A stretch of DNA of 64,000 nucleotides from Auraticoccus monumenti (GCF_900101785.1 NZ_LT629688.1:2852001-2916000); one strand, 5' to 3'; counted from the stretch's first letter, positions 1-8,492 are shown. Numbers and translations are program-made. Notes: generated by a model not told the origin, from the letters alone.

Positions 1-470
1 GCGGCCTCCGCGGAGCCCGGACGCACCCGGGTCGCCGCCTGGACGGTGTCGCCGAGCCGCCCGCGCAGCGCCAGCGCCTGAGCGGGGTCGCCCTTGGCCT
101 GCTCCTCGATGACCCGCTCGACCATGCTGCGGGCGAAGGTCACCCCGGCGGCCTTGAGGGCGGACAGGTCGACCGGGGCCAGCAGGTGCGGGCGGTCGAC
201 GGACCCGGCCAGCGAGGCCTCCAGGACCTCCTCCAGGTCCCAGCTCCCGCTGCCGGCCGCCGCGGTCGCGGCCCCCGCCGGGTCGGCGTGGTCGAGGAGG
301 TCGCTCATGGTCGGGCCGAGCTCGGCGGTCACGTCCAGCAGGCGGTCCTCGCGGACCACCACGAGGTGCGGTCCGACGCCCGGCACCTCCAGGCGTCCCA
401 CCAGGACCGCGGTGGCGCGGTCGGGGGGGAGCAGGTCGAAGGGCTTGATCAGCGTCGCGGGGACAGGCAC
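1..470 (-). CDS. Fumarylacetoacetate hydrolase (FAH) family protein, C-terminus beyond window edge
   Basis: About 156 codons are visible and the gene runs off the left edge. Translation from the GTG at 468-470 reads VPVPATLIKPFDLLPPD; a GGAG ribosome site lies 5-6 bases upstream. The segment LKAAGVTFARSMVERV followed by an acidic EEQAKGD is typical of FAH-family enzymes that act on 2-keto-3-deoxy sugar acids or related diketo acids. The catalytic metal site would lie in the missing part, so the reaction cannot be settled. It diverges from a GntR/FCD regulator, a sugar importer and an SDR, which suggests the dehydratase or hydrolase step of an oxidative sugar pathway. That role is inference; the family call is fairly secure. 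Confidence 0.8.
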   Translation of the reverse strand, partial: MPVPATLIKPFDLLPPDRATAVLVGRLEVPGVGPHLVVVREDRLLDVTAELGPTMSDLLDHADPAGAATAAAGSGSWDLEEVLEASLAGSVDRPHLLAPVDLSALKAAGVTFARSMVERVIEEQAKGDPAQALALRGRLGDTVQAATRVRPGSAEA

Positions 471-507
471 CGGTTCTCCGTATCGTCGAGCGTCGTTGCT
501 GGCTCAT

Positions 508-536
508 GAATAACATCAGACAATCTCGTCCGTCAA
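508..536 (-). promoter_or_regulatory. Promoter of the FAH-family gene
   Basis: Read on the minus strand there is a -35 TTGACG (531-536), a 17-base spacer and a -10 TTATTC (508-513), 38 bases before the GTG start. The spacer carries ATTGTCTGAT, the sort of sequence bound by FCD-type GntR regulators. Seen in sequence; activity is inferred. Confidence 0.55.
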
Positions 537-545
537 TGTCGGACG
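527..545. promoter_or_regulatory. Small inverted repeat, possible GntR/FCD operator
   Basis: CGTCCG, seven bases, CGGACG: perfect six-base arms in the divergent region between the FAH gene and the GntR gene, overlapping the -35 of the leftward promoter. It could be the binding site of the adjacent regulator. The alternative is the ATCAGACAAT motif just to its left. Confidence 0.35.
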
Positions 546-593
546 TTACGAAGCGTCTGGAGCGCAGGGTGCCCGCGGATGTGCGATCCGGTG

Positions 594-622
594 TTGCGAG
601 CCGTGACCGATCGTCGTACCTT
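594..622 (+). promoter_or_regulatory. Promoter of the GntR gene, probably giving a leaderless mRNA
   Basis: TTGCGA (594-599), 17 bases, TACCTT (617-622). The expected transcription start, six to seven bases after the -10, coincides with the ATG at 629, and no Shine-Dalgarno is visible upstream. This supports both the choice of the internal ATG as start and a leaderless transcript, which is common in actinobacteria. Confidence 0.5.
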
Positions 623-628
623 TGCCGC

Positions 629-1435
629 ATGACCCAGAGCCGGGGCAGTCGCCGACGACTGTCAGAGCGCATCGCCGACGACCTCCAGCGGGAGATCGTC
701 AGCGAGGGCTTCGTCCCGAACCGCCGCCTCGCCACCGAGGTGGAGCTGATGGAGCGCTACTCCGTCAGCCGCACGGTGGTGCGCGAGGCCGCCAAGCTGC
801 TGGTGCAACGCGGTCTGGTCACCGTGGCGCCCGGGCGCGGCATGGTGGTCGCGGAGTTCGACGGCGCCCAGATCGCCGAGCAGTTCTCCCTCGTGCTGCT
901 GGCCAGCGACGGCACCTTCGACCAGCTGCTCGAGCTCCGGCTGGCGCTGGAGGTCCAGATCGCCACCGCGGCCGCCGTGCACCCGTCGGTCGCGGCGCTG
1001 GACCGCCTGGAGGAGGCCGTCGCCACCGGTGAGGCGCTGCTGGGTGGGGAGGAGCCGGTGGACACCGACGCCTACCTCGACGCCGACATGACCTTCCACG
1101 AGGCGCTGGCCGAGGCGAGCGGCAACCCGTTCTTCCAGCTGGTCTGCCGCCCCATCAACACCTTCCTGCGCTCCCACTACCTGCACCGCGAGACCTACCC
1201 CTCCGACCCTGCGCGGACGATGGTCGAGCACCGCGAGATCCTCGAGGCCCTCCGTCGCCGTGACACCTTCGGCGCCCGGCAGGCCACCGAGGAGCACCTG
1301 CTGCGCCTGATGCGCAAGTGGCGCAACGCCACCCACCCCGAGACTCCCCCCAGCATCCGCGACCTCAACTCGCAGAACACCAAGCTGTCCGCCGCCCTGA
1401 CGGTCCCGGACGCACCCACGAACCAGGAGGCCTGA
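629..1435 (+). CDS. GntR family transcriptional regulator, FCD (FadR-type) subfamily
   Basis: 268 residues from the ATG at 629; an upstream in-frame ATG at 506 exists, but the extra 41 residues are not conserved-looking and the promoter ends just before 629. Residues about 10-80 form the winged helix (SERIADDLQREI ... YSVSRTVVREAAKLL). Residues about 95-235 form the FCD ligand domain with the metal-type Asp/His residues (DADMTFHEAL, EHREIL, EEHLLRLM). A polar tail follows. FCD regulators usually repress sugar-acid or organic-acid genes and release DNA on binding substrate. It is followed after two bases by the importer genes and faces the FAH gene, so it probably controls both sides. Confidence 0.9.
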   Translation: MTQSRGSRRRLSERIADDLQREIVSEGFVPNRRLATEVELMERYSVSRTVVREAAKLLVQRGLVTVAPGRGMVVAEFDGAQIAEQFSLVLLASDGTFDQLLELRLALEVQIATAAAVHPSVAALDRLEEAVATGEALLGGEEPVDTDAYLDADMTFHEALAEASGNPFFQLVCRPINTFLRSHYLHRETYPSDPARTMVEHREILEALRRRDTFGARQATEEHLLRLMRKWRNATHPETPPSIRDLNSQNTKLSAALTVPDAPTNQEA

Positions 1436-1437
1436 CC

Positions 1438-2541
1438 ATGTCCGACCACACCCTCTCGATCAGCCGGCGCACGTTCGGCCTGTCCGCGCTCGGTCTGTCC
1501 CTCGCCGCCGCCACCGGGTGCGGTGCGGAGTCCGGCGGCGGGGCCGGAGGTGGCGAGGGCGGTGGCACGGCCGCCTACTGCAACAAGGGGATGAACTACT
1601 TCTTCTTCGTGGTGCAGAACGAGGCGGTCAAGCGCAAGAGCGAGGAGCTCGGCTTCTCCTACCGCACCACCGACGCCAACTTCGACTCCAGCGCGCAGTT
1701 CGACGACTGGAACTCCCTGCTCATCTCCCAGCCGGCCTTCCTGATCTCGGACCCGATCGACTCCGAGGGCCTGGCCTCGCTGGCCACCAAGTCCAAGAGC
1801 CAGAACGTGCCGGTCGGGATCATCGACACGCCGCTGACCCAGGGCACGGTCGACTTCACCATCGCCTTCGACAACCAGCGCGGCGGCGAGATGGCGGCGG
1901 AGAAGATCGTGGAGCTGCTGGTGGAGAAGTACGGCTCGGAGAAGGGCAAGGTCCTCAACTGCTACGGCGCCCTCTCCTCCTCGGCCTGGCGGGCCCGCAA
2001 GGACGGCTTCGAGGCCGTGATGGGGAAGTACCCCGAGATCGAGCTGATCTCCCGGCCCACCGAGGGCGACGAGGCCACCGCGCGCTCGGTCACCGGCGCC
2101 ACCCTGGCCGAGTTCCCCGACCTGGACGCCGCCCACGCCCCCAGCGACTCGATCACCCGCGGCATCATCACCGCGCTGACCGCCGAGGGGAAGGCCGTGG
2201 CCAAGGGCGAGCCCGAGCACGTCATCCTCACCTCGATCGACGGCGAGCCGCAGTCGCTGCAGTGGATCAAGGACGGTCTGCTGGACGCCGAGGTCAGCCA
2301 GGACCCGGTGGCCTATGGCCAGATCTGCGTGGAGATGCTCACCACGTACACCAAGGCCGGCCAGCCGATCCCGCTGGGGGACTACACCAACGACACCTAC
2401 TACTGGGAGACCGCGCCGGTGGTGGAGACCCCGCAGGGCCCGACCTGCGTCATCCCGCCGTACTTCATCGACGAGACCAACGTCGACGACGAGCGCCAGT
2501 GGGGCAACGTGGTGATCGACTCCTGGGGTCTGCAGCAGTGA
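1438..2541 (+). CDS. Sugar ABC transporter substrate-binding lipoprotein (RbsB-like, Tat signal)
   Basis: 367 residues. An AGGAGG site seven bases upstream fixes the ATG at 1438; the gene starts two bases after the GntR stop. The N-terminus has a twin-arginine signal (SRRTFGLSALGLSL) and a lipobox-like ATGC, then a Gly/Ser-rich linker, so it should be exported folded and lipid-anchored. The rest has the periplasmic-binding-protein type 1 fold pattern of sugar binders (IIDTPL, FDNQRGGEMAAEKI, and a closing dockerin-like acidic tail). It overlaps the ATPase gene by four bases. The ligand is unknown; the neighbours point to a monosaccharide or sugar acid. Confidence 0.88.
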   Translation: MSDHTLSISRRTFGLSALGLSLAAATGCGAESGGGAGGGEGGGTAAYCNKGMNYFFFVVQNEAVKRKSEELGFSYRTTDANFDSSAQFDDWNSLLISQPAFLISDPIDSEGLASLATKSKSQNVPVGIIDTPLTQGTVDFTIAFDNQRGGEMAAEKIVELLVEKYGSEKGKVLNCYGALSSSAWRARKDGFEAVMGKYPEIELISRPTEGDEATARSVTGATLAEFPDLDAAHAPSDSITRGIITALTAEGKAVAKGEPEHVILTSIDGEPQSLQWIKDGLLDAEVSQDPVAYGQICVEMLTTYTKAGQPIPLGDYTNDTYYWETAPVVETPQGPTCVIPPYFIDETNVDDERQWGNVVIDSWGLQQ

Positions 2542-4049
2542 GCCAGGCCACCGCACCCCTGCTGGAGACCCGGGGGCTGACCAAGGTCTACGGGCGCTTC
2601 ACGGCGCTCGAGCCGACCGACGTCACCATCCACGAGGGCTCCATCCACGGGTTCCTCGGCAAGAACGGGGCCGGCAAGTCGACGCTGGTGCAGCTGCTGG
2701 CCGGGTCGGTGATGCCCACCGCGGGGCAGGTGCTGTTCCGCGGCCAGGACATCACCTCCCTGCCGCTGGCCCGGCGCCGCGAGATGGGGATCCACCTGCT
2801 CAGCCAGCACGCCCAGGTGGTCGCCGACCTCTCGGTGGCCGAGAACCTGGTGCTCCCCGGGTACCCCCGCAAGGGCCCTTTCCTGGACCGGCGGGCGATG
2901 CGCCGCCAGGCCCAGGAGCTGCTGGACCGCTATGCGCTGCGCTTCCCCGTCGACGCGCTCGCCGGGTCGCTGTCCGCCCCGGACCAGCGCCGGCTCTCGA
3001 TCGTCCGGACGCTGATGGACCAGGGTGCGCTGGCCATGCTGGACGAGCCCACCACCGCCCTCAGCCAGGGTGAGCGGGAGTCGCTGTTCGAGTGGATCCG
3101 CGGGCTGAACGAGGAGGGGCAGACCTTCGTCTTCATCTCCCACTTCAACTCCGAGATCCAGGCCATCTGCACCAACGTCACCGTGCTGCGTGACGGGCGC
3201 GTGGTGGCCGACGGCGAGGACCCGCGGGCGATGACCTCGGCGGAGATCTCCGAGCTGGTGGTGGGGGACAAGGTGCAGGAGTTCGTCCGCACCCGTCGCC
3301 CGGCGACCCGCGAGCGGGTGGTGGTGGACGGGCTGGTCAGCGACGGCGTGGGACCGGTCTCCTTCACCGTGGGCGAGGGCGAGATCCTCGGCCTGGTCGG
3401 GCTGCCGGAGTCCGGGGCCCAGGAGACGGCCCGCGCCCTGGCGGGGCTCCGGCCCACCCAGGCCGGCACGGTCACCGTGGACGGACGGGTGCTGCGGGCC
3501 GGGCACGTCCGTGACGCCATCGCCGGTGGCGTCGCCTACCTCACCAACGACCGGATCGGTGAGGGGATCGTGGGGGCGCTGACCATCCGGGAGATGCTCC
3601 GGCTGGGCAACTGGCCCACCCGGGGACCGCTGGTCGACGACGGCGAGGTGTCGCGGACCTACGACCGCTACCACTCCCGGCTGGAGTTCCGGGTGTCCTC
3701 CTCCCGACAGCCCATCGAGGAGCTGTCCGGCGGCAACCAGCAGAAGATCCTGCTCGGGCGGCTGCTCGCGCTGGAGCCCAAGCTGCTGGTCCTGGACGAG
3801 CCCACCCTCGGCGTCGACGTGGCCACCAAGGAGGAGGTCCACCGGCTGGTGGACGAGCTGACCGCCAACGGCATGTCGGTGATCCTGCTGGCCTACGACA
3901 CCGACGAGATGGTCCGGATGGTCGACCGTGTCATCACCTTCTCCGACGGCACCCCGTCCGGACAGCTGACCGGGGACGAGATCACCGCCGACGGCATCAT
4001 CGCCCGGCTGAACCACGCACCCACCGAGCTGGCACCCGCCAGCGCCTGA
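2538..4049 (+). CDS. Sugar ABC transporter ATP-binding protein, two nucleotide-binding domains (RbsA/MglA-like)
   Basis: 503 residues. It starts at a GTG that overlaps the previous stop (GTGA). The first domain has Walker A GKNGAGKST and Walker B AMLDEPTTAL. Its signature is a degenerate LSAPDQRRLS in place of the usual LSxxQQQ. The second domain has the family's non-canonical P-loop (GLPESGAQE), a good signature LSGGNQQK and Walker B LLVLDEPTLGVD. A tandem-domain ATPase of about 500 residues is typical of the CUT2 ribose/galactose/arabinose class. It would energise the permease encoded next. The weak first signature is the only oddity. Confidence 0.9.
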   Translation: MSQATAPLLETRGLTKVYGRFTALEPTDVTIHEGSIHGFLGKNGAGKSTLVQLLAGSVMPTAGQVLFRGQDITSLPLARRREMGIHLLSQHAQVVADLSVAENLVLPGYPRKGPFLDRRAMRRQAQELLDRYALRFPVDALAGSLSAPDQRRLSIVRTLMDQGALAMLDEPTTALSQGERESLFEWIRGLNEEGQTFVFISHFNSEIQAICTNVTVLRDGRVVADGEDPRAMTSAEISELVVGDKVQEFVRTRRPATRERVVVDGLVSDGVGPVSFTVGEGEILGLVGLPESGAQETARALAGLRPTQAGTVTVDGRVLRAGHVRDAIAGGVAYLTNDRIGEGIVGALTIREMLRLGNWPTRGPLVDDGEVSRTYDRYHSRLEFRVSSSRQPIEELSGGNQQKILLGRLLALEPKLLVLDEPTLGVDVATKEEVHRLVDELTANGMSVILLAYDTDEMVRMVDRVITFSDGTPSGQLTGDEITADGIIARLNHAPTELAPASA

Positions 4050-4075
4050 CCAGAACGCGACGAAGGAGTCCATCC

Positions 4076-5092
4076 GTGACCACGGTCCAGTCCACTGCTC
4101 CACACAGCGGGGGAGCACCGGCCGCCGGGCCGACCAGGGCGCCCCGGGCCAACCTCGGCGACCTGGCCCTCGACAACATCGTCTGGCTGCTGCTGGTCGT
4201 GTTCGTCGTCATCGCGACGGTGCTCAACCCCTTCTTCCTGAGCCTGCCCAACCTGCAGAACATCCTCGTCCAGACCACCACCCTGGGCTTCCTGGCGGTG
4301 GCCATCGCGCTGACCATGCTGCTGGGGGAGATCGACCTGTCCGTGGTCGGCATCCTCGGCTTCAGCGGGGCCTGCGGGGCCCTGCTGATGGAGAAGGGCG
4401 TCCCGGGCCTGCTCGCCGTCGTGGTCGTGCTCGCCGTCGGCGCCCTGATCGGGCTGGTCAACGGGCTCTGCATCGCCAAGCTGCGGATGACCTCGCTGAT
4501 CGAGACCCTGGCCATGGGCCTGGTCCTCGGTGGCGCGCTGCTGGCCCTGACCAAGGGCCGCACCATCACCATCTCCGACCCCACCTACTCCTTCGTGGGG
4601 CAGGGCCGGCTGCTCGGCTGGCCGGTCATGCCGCTGGCCTTCTTCCTGCTCTTCGCGGTGATCGCGGTGGTGCTCTACCGCACGCCCTGGGGCCGCAAGC
4701 TCTACGCCACCGGTGGCAACCGCCGGGCCGCCTACGCCGCCGGCATCAACACCGACCGGCTGGTGATCGGCACCTACGTGCTGGCCGGGCTGCTGGCCGG
4801 CTGCGCCGGGTGGCTCGCCTCGGCCTACCTGTCCGGCGTCAACTCCACCATGGGCAGCGACCTGCTGCTCTACGCCATCGCCGCCCCGGTGATCGGCGGG
4901 GTCGCCCTCACCGGCGGCCGCGGCCGGGTGCTGGGGATGCTCGGCGGGGTGCTGCTGCTGACCGTGGTCCAGGTCGGGCTGCAGCTGACCCAGATCGACG
5001 CCTACTTCGTGTCCATGACCGGTGGCGGGATGATCTTCCTCGCCGTGGTCGTCGACGCCATCCGGGTCCGTCGCCGTCAGGCACGGCACTGA
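4076..5092 (+). CDS. Sugar ABC transporter permease (RbsC-like)
   Basis: 338 residues, GTG start with GAAGGAG nine bases upstream. About ten hydrophobic segments follow a short hydrophilic N-terminus. The motifs LTMLLGEIDLSVVG and GGVALTGGRGRVLGMLGG are characteristic of the BPD_transp_2 permeases of CUT2 importers. It lies 26 bases after the ATPase gene in the same operon and should form the membrane channel with it. Confidence 0.9.
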   Translation: MTTVQSTAPHSGGAPAAGPTRAPRANLGDLALDNIVWLLLVVFVVIATVLNPFFLSLPNLQNILVQTTTLGFLAVAIALTMLLGEIDLSVVGILGFSGACGALLMEKGVPGLLAVVVVLAVGALIGLVNGLCIAKLRMTSLIETLAMGLVLGGALLALTKGRTITISDPTYSFVGQGRLLGWPVMPLAFFLLFAVIAVVLYRTPWGRKLYATGGNRRAAYAAGINTDRLVIGTYVLAGLLAGCAGWLASAYLSGVNSTMGSDLLLYAIAAPVIGGVALTGGRGRVLGMLGGVLLLTVVQVGLQLTQIDAYFVSMTGGGMIFLAVVVDAIRVRRRQARH

Positions 5093-5112
5093 GCACGCAG
5101 GGGAGGACGACG

Positions 5113-5832
5113 GTGGGGACGACGTTGCAGGGCCGGGTGGTCGCGGTGACCGGGGCCGGCGGTGGGATCGGCCGGGCCACCTGCGAGCGGCTGCGGGCCG
5201 ACGGTGCGGTGGTGCACGCGCTCGACCTGCGGGGCGTGGAGGGTGATCGCGGCCACGCCGTGGACGTCACCGACGCGGAGTCGGTCGAGGCCGCGATGGC
5301 CGCGGTGGTCGAGCGCGACGGCCGCCTGGACGGCGTCGTGGCCGCGGCGGGGATCGTGGAGGACGATGTCGCCGCCGAGGAGATGAGCTCGGCGGAGTTC
5401 GCCCGGGTGGTGGCGGTGAACCTGCAGGGCGTCTTCCACACCCTGACCGCCGCTGGTCGGCAGATGCTGGCCCGGGGCAGCGGCAGCTGCGTGGCGATCA
5501 GCTCGATGAGCGGCAACCACACCGTCAACACCCCGCAGCGCCAGTGCGCCTACAACGCCTCCAAGGCCGGCGTCTCGGCGCTGGTCCGCTCGCTGGCCGC
5601 GGAGTGGGCCGGGCGGGGGGTGCGGGTGAACGCGGTGGCACCGGGCTACGTCGAGACCGAGCTGCTGGCCCTCAAGCGGCACCAGTTCGACCAGTGGCTG
5701 GCCCACACCCCGCAGGGCCGGATGGGCACCCCCGACGACGTGGCCTCGGCCATCGCCTACCTGCTCCGCGACGAGTCCTCCTACTTCTGCGGCAGCGAGC
5801 TGCTGATGGACGGCGGCTACACCCTGGTCTGA
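5113..5832 (+). CDS. SDR family NAD(P)-dependent oxidoreductase
   Basis: 239 residues from the GTG at 5113, seven bases after GGGAGG. The cofactor motif is TGAGGGIG at residues about 13-20; Asp in ALDLRG suggests NAD preference. The usual NNAG is AAAG here (VAAAGIVED). The active site has Ser in SCVAISSMSG and YNASK, and PGYVETEL follows as in classical SDRs. It is the last gene of the importer operon. Together with the divergent FAH-family enzyme it suggests oxidation of an imported sugar or sugar acid. The exact substrate cannot be read from sequence. Confidence 0.88.
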   Translation: MGTTLQGRVVAVTGAGGGIGRATCERLRADGAVVHALDLRGVEGDRGHAVDVTDAESVEAAMAAVVERDGRLDGVVAAAGIVEDDVAAEEMSSAEFARVVAVNLQGVFHTLTAAGRQMLARGSGSCVAISSMSGNHTVNTPQRQCAYNASKAGVSALVRSLAAEWAGRGVRVNAVAPGYVETELLALKRHQFDQWLAHTPQGRMGTPDDVASAIAYLLRDESSYFCGSELLMDGGYTLV

Positions 5833-5903
5833 ACCGGGTGCCCGGGGGACCCCGCCGTCGGCGTGCGGACGGACGTCGGGAACTGTCGGGAGGGCTGCAT
5901 AGG

Positions 5904-8039
5904 GTGACGCCCGTGGACGACCGCCCCCTGACCAGCGAGCCCGAGCGGCTGCTGGACGCCCTGGACCCCGAGCAGCGCGAGGTGGCCACGACGCTCAGCG
6001 GGCCGGTGGTGGTCATCGCGGGCGCCGGCACCGGCAAGACGCGGGCCATGACGCACCGGATCGCCTACGGCACCGCCACCGGCGCCTACGCCCCCGGCAC
6101 GGTGCTGGCGGTCACGTTCACCACCCGGGCGGCGGGGGAGATGCGCGGCCGGCTCCGCCAGCTGGGGGTCACCGCCGTGCAGGCCCGGACGTTCCACTCC
6201 GCGGCGCTGCGCCAGGCCCAGTGGTTCTGGCCCAAGGTCACCGGCTCCCAGCTCCCCCCGGTGGCGGAGAACCGGATGGGTCTGGTGGCCGAGGCCGCCT
6301 CCCGGCTGAAGGTGGGCGGGGACACCGCCCGGCTGCGGGACCTGCTGTCCGAGGTGTCCTGGGCCAAGGTGTCCAACGTGCTGCCCGAGCAGTACGCCGA
6401 GGTCGCCCCGTCCCGCGGTCGCGAGGTCTCCGGTCTGGACGCCACCGCGGTGGCCCGGGTGCTGACCGGCTACGAGGAGCTCAAGCGGGAGCGGGAGCGG
6501 ATCGACTTCGACGACATCCTGCTCTGCGCGGTCTCGCTGCTGGCCGACCACCCCGAGGTGGCCGAAGAGGTCCGGCGCACCTACCGCCACCTGGTGGTCG
6601 ACGAGTACCAGGACGTCAGCCCGTTGCAGGAGACGCTGCTCCGGCTCTGGTGCGGTGAGCGGCCCGACCTCTGCGTGGTGGGGGACCCGGCCCAGACCAT
6701 CCACTCCTTCGCGGGGGCGCGGGCGGACTTCCTCACCGGCTTCGCCCGCCGGCACCCGGAGGCGACCGTGGTGCGGCTGGTGCGCGACTACCGCTCCACC
6801 CCGCAGGTCGTCCGGCTGGCCAACGCGGTGATGGCCCCGCAGGGCGGACGTCCCGACGTCCTGGGCGCGGTCACCCTGCAGGCGCAGCGTCCTCCCGGCC
6901 CCGAGCCCCGCTTCGCCGTGGCCGAGGACGAGGCGGCCGAGGCGGAGTCGGTCGCGGACTGGCTGCAGCAGCAGGCGGCCGCCGGGGTGGAGTGGCGGGA
7001 GATGGCGGTGCTGTTCCGCACCAACGCCCAGTCCCCGGCGCTGGAGGCGGCCCTGGCCGAGCGCGACGTGCCCTACCTGGTCCGCGGCTCGGAGCGCTTC
7101 TACGAGCGGCCCGAGGTGCGACGTGCCCTGGGTGCGCTGCGGGTGGCCGCCCGGGCCGACCAGGGCACCCCGGAGGAGGAGGTGGACGAGCCGGCCGTGC
7201 TCCGCACCATCCGCGACGTGCTGGCCGGCACCGGCTGGGCCCCGACACCGCCGAGCGGGGCGGGGGCGGTCCGGGAGCGCTGGGAGTCGGTGGCCGCCCT
7301 GTTCGCGGTGGCCGAGGACCTGGTCGACACCCGCGCCGGGGCGCGGGTCTCCGACGTGGTGGCCGAGCTGGAGGCCCGGGCGGCCACCCAGCACGCGCCG
7401 GTCGCCCACGGTGTCACCCTCTCCACCCTGCACGGGGCCAAGGGGCTGGAGTGGGACGCGGTCGCGCTCTTCGGCGTGCACGAGGGGACGCTGCCGTTCG
7501 TGCTGGCCCAGACCCCGGCGGAGCTGGAGGAGGAGCGTCGGCTGCTCTACGTCGGGATCACCCGCACCCGGGAGCACCTGCGCATCTCCTGGTCCCGACG
7601 CCGCTCGATGAGCGGCTCCACCCGGGGCGCCTCACGCTTCCTCGCCCCGGTGCTGCCCACCGGACTGAGCAGCCCGGGGGGCCGTGGGTCGGTCCGGCCC
7701 GAGCAGCACCGAACCGCCCGGGGCAGCGTGCTGACCGCCGTCTGCCGCACCTGCTCGGGCCACCTGCACGACGCCTCGGAGCGCAAGCTGGGTCGCCACG
7801 CGGACTGCCCCTCCAGCTACGACGAGGCCACCCTGGAGCTGCTCCGGGAGTGGCGTCGCCAGGAGGCCGAGGAGCTGCGGGTCCCGGCCTACGTCGTCTT
7901 CACCGACGCCACCCTGGTGGCCATCGCGGAGCGGCGACCGAGCTCGCAGCGCGAGCTCTTCGCCGTCCCGGGACTGGGTCGGGTGAAGGTGGAGCGGTAC
8001 GGCCAGCGGGTGCTGGAGCTGGTCCGCCCGGCAGGATGA
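5904..8039 (+). CDS. uvrD2: ATP-dependent DNA helicase UvrD2 (SF1A, with HRDC domain)
   Basis: 711 residues from the GTG at 5904, which has GGGAGG ten bases upstream. A GTG at 5913 is an alternative, since TAGGGT at 5900-5905 would place a leaderless start there. Walker A GAGTGKT lies at residues 40-46, the Walker B variant is VVDEYQD, and the later SF1A motifs (VRDYRSTPQ, TLHGAKGLEWD, RRLLYVGITR) are present. Near the C-terminus is a CRTC...HADC metal-binding-like segment followed by an HRDC domain ending FAVPGLGRVKVERYG. This layout and the neighbouring whiB7 match mycobacterial UvrD2. It likely acts in DNA repair or replication. Confidence 0.93.
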   Translation: MTPVDDRPLTSEPERLLDALDPEQREVATTLSGPVVVIAGAGTGKTRAMTHRIAYGTATGAYAPGTVLAVTFTTRAAGEMRGRLRQLGVTAVQARTFHSAALRQAQWFWPKVTGSQLPPVAENRMGLVAEAASRLKVGGDTARLRDLLSEVSWAKVSNVLPEQYAEVAPSRGREVSGLDATAVARVLTGYEELKRERERIDFDDILLCAVSLLADHPEVAEEVRRTYRHLVVDEYQDVSPLQETLLRLWCGERPDLCVVGDPAQTIHSFAGARADFLTGFARRHPEATVVRLVRDYRSTPQVVRLANAVMAPQGGRPDVLGAVTLQAQRPPGPEPRFAVAEDEAAEAESVADWLQQQAAAGVEWREMAVLFRTNAQSPALEAALAERDVPYLVRGSERFYERPEVRRALGALRVAARADQGTPEEEVDEPAVLRTIRDVLAGTGWAPTPPSGAGAVRERWESVAALFAVAEDLVDTRAGARVSDVVAELEARAATQHAPVAHGVTLSTLHGAKGLEWDAVALFGVHEGTLPFVLAQTPAELEEERRLLYVGITRTREHLRISWSRRRSMSGSTRGASRFLAPVLPTGLSSPGGRGSVRPEQHRTARGSVLTAVCRTCSGHLHDASERKLGRHADCPSSYDEATLELLREWRRQEAEELRVPAYVVFTDATLVAIAERRPSSQRELFAVPGLGRVKVERYGQRVLELVRPAG

Positions 8040-8086
8040 AGGGCCTCCCGGCGAGGGCGCCGGAGAACTTTCTCGATCCGGTGGCG

Positions 8087-8124
8087 TAATTCCCTTGCGG
8101 GCCTGCTCGCGGGCTCCCTAGTGT
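8087..8124 (+). promoter_or_regulatory. whiB7 promoter with WhiB7-type AT-rich element
   Basis: TAATT (8087-8091), three bases, -35 TTGCGG (8095-8100), 18-base spacer, -10 TAGTGT (8119-8124). WhiB7-activated promoters carry an AT-rich patch three bases upstream of the -35, contacted by the AT-hook of WhiB7. The arrangement here matches, so autoactivation is expected. Seen in sequence plus family knowledge. Confidence 0.75.
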
Positions 8125-8130
8125 GATCCC

Positions 8131-8178
8131 CGGACACCCCGTCGGGTGTCCGGACGCGCGAGCCGGGTGTCGACCCGG
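8131..8178 (+). promoter_or_regulatory. Two tandem hairpins at the 5' end of the whiB7 leader
   Basis: The first is CGGACACCC (8131-8139), loop CGTC, GGGTGTCCG (8144-8152): nine perfect pairs beginning at the expected transcript start. The second is CCGGGT (8163-8168), loop GTCG, ACCCGG (8173-8178). They may protect the RNA 5' end or take part in leader control. Confidence 0.5.
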
Positions 8179-8198
8179 TGCGCCGAGCAGAGGAAGAG

Positions 8199-8492
8199 GT
8201 GAACGACGTGGACACCATCACCATCAACGCGGTCGCCCCGGGCACCGCCGTCGCCTCCCTCTGCCACTCCGTCGTTCGTCCCCTCGGTTGGCAGACCGGC
8301 TCGGTCGAGCCCGGTGCCACCGCCACCCGCACCCTCGTCGCCCCGTCCGTGCGCACCTCGCGCCAGGACGTGCTGCGCCTCGTCGACCGCTCCGCGGTCG
8401 GCGTGGTCGACGGTGCCATGGGTGGCGACAACCACCCCGCCGGCTACTTCGCCACCGCAGCTGCGGACCCACAGCCCAGACGTCTGACGTAA
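8199..8492 (+). CDS. 97-codon upstream ORF in the whiB7 leader
   Basis: It begins at GTG 8199 within AGAGGAAGAGGTG, with a second GTG at 8208, and ends with TAA at 8490-8492. The translation begins VNDVDTITINAVAPGT. Nearly all codons end in G or C up to about codon 85, as in real genes here, while the last codons (GCA, GCT, CCA, AGA, CGT) are rare ones. No protein family is recognised. The stop codon lies in the loop of a hairpin that directly precedes an intrinsic terminator. A role as the translated uORF of whiB7 attenuation is likely; whether the peptide has a function is unknown. It is long for a leader peptide. Confidence 0.6.
   Translation: MNDVDTITINAVAPGTAVASLCHSVVRPLGWQTGSVEPGATATRTLVAPSVRTSRQDVLRLVDRSAVGVVDGAMGGDNHPAGYFATAAADPQPRRLT

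Noticed and set aside
506-628. Earlier start for the GntR regulator at 506
   Set aside because: The segment contains the divergent promoter and the regulator's own -35 and -10, and its translation does not resemble GntR N-termini.
1518-2537. N-terminal extension of the sugar ATPase
   Set aside because: The open frame continues upstream through the binding-protein gene, but the translation is a typical GC-rich shadow. The GTG at 2538 overlaps the previous stop as in neighbouring genes.
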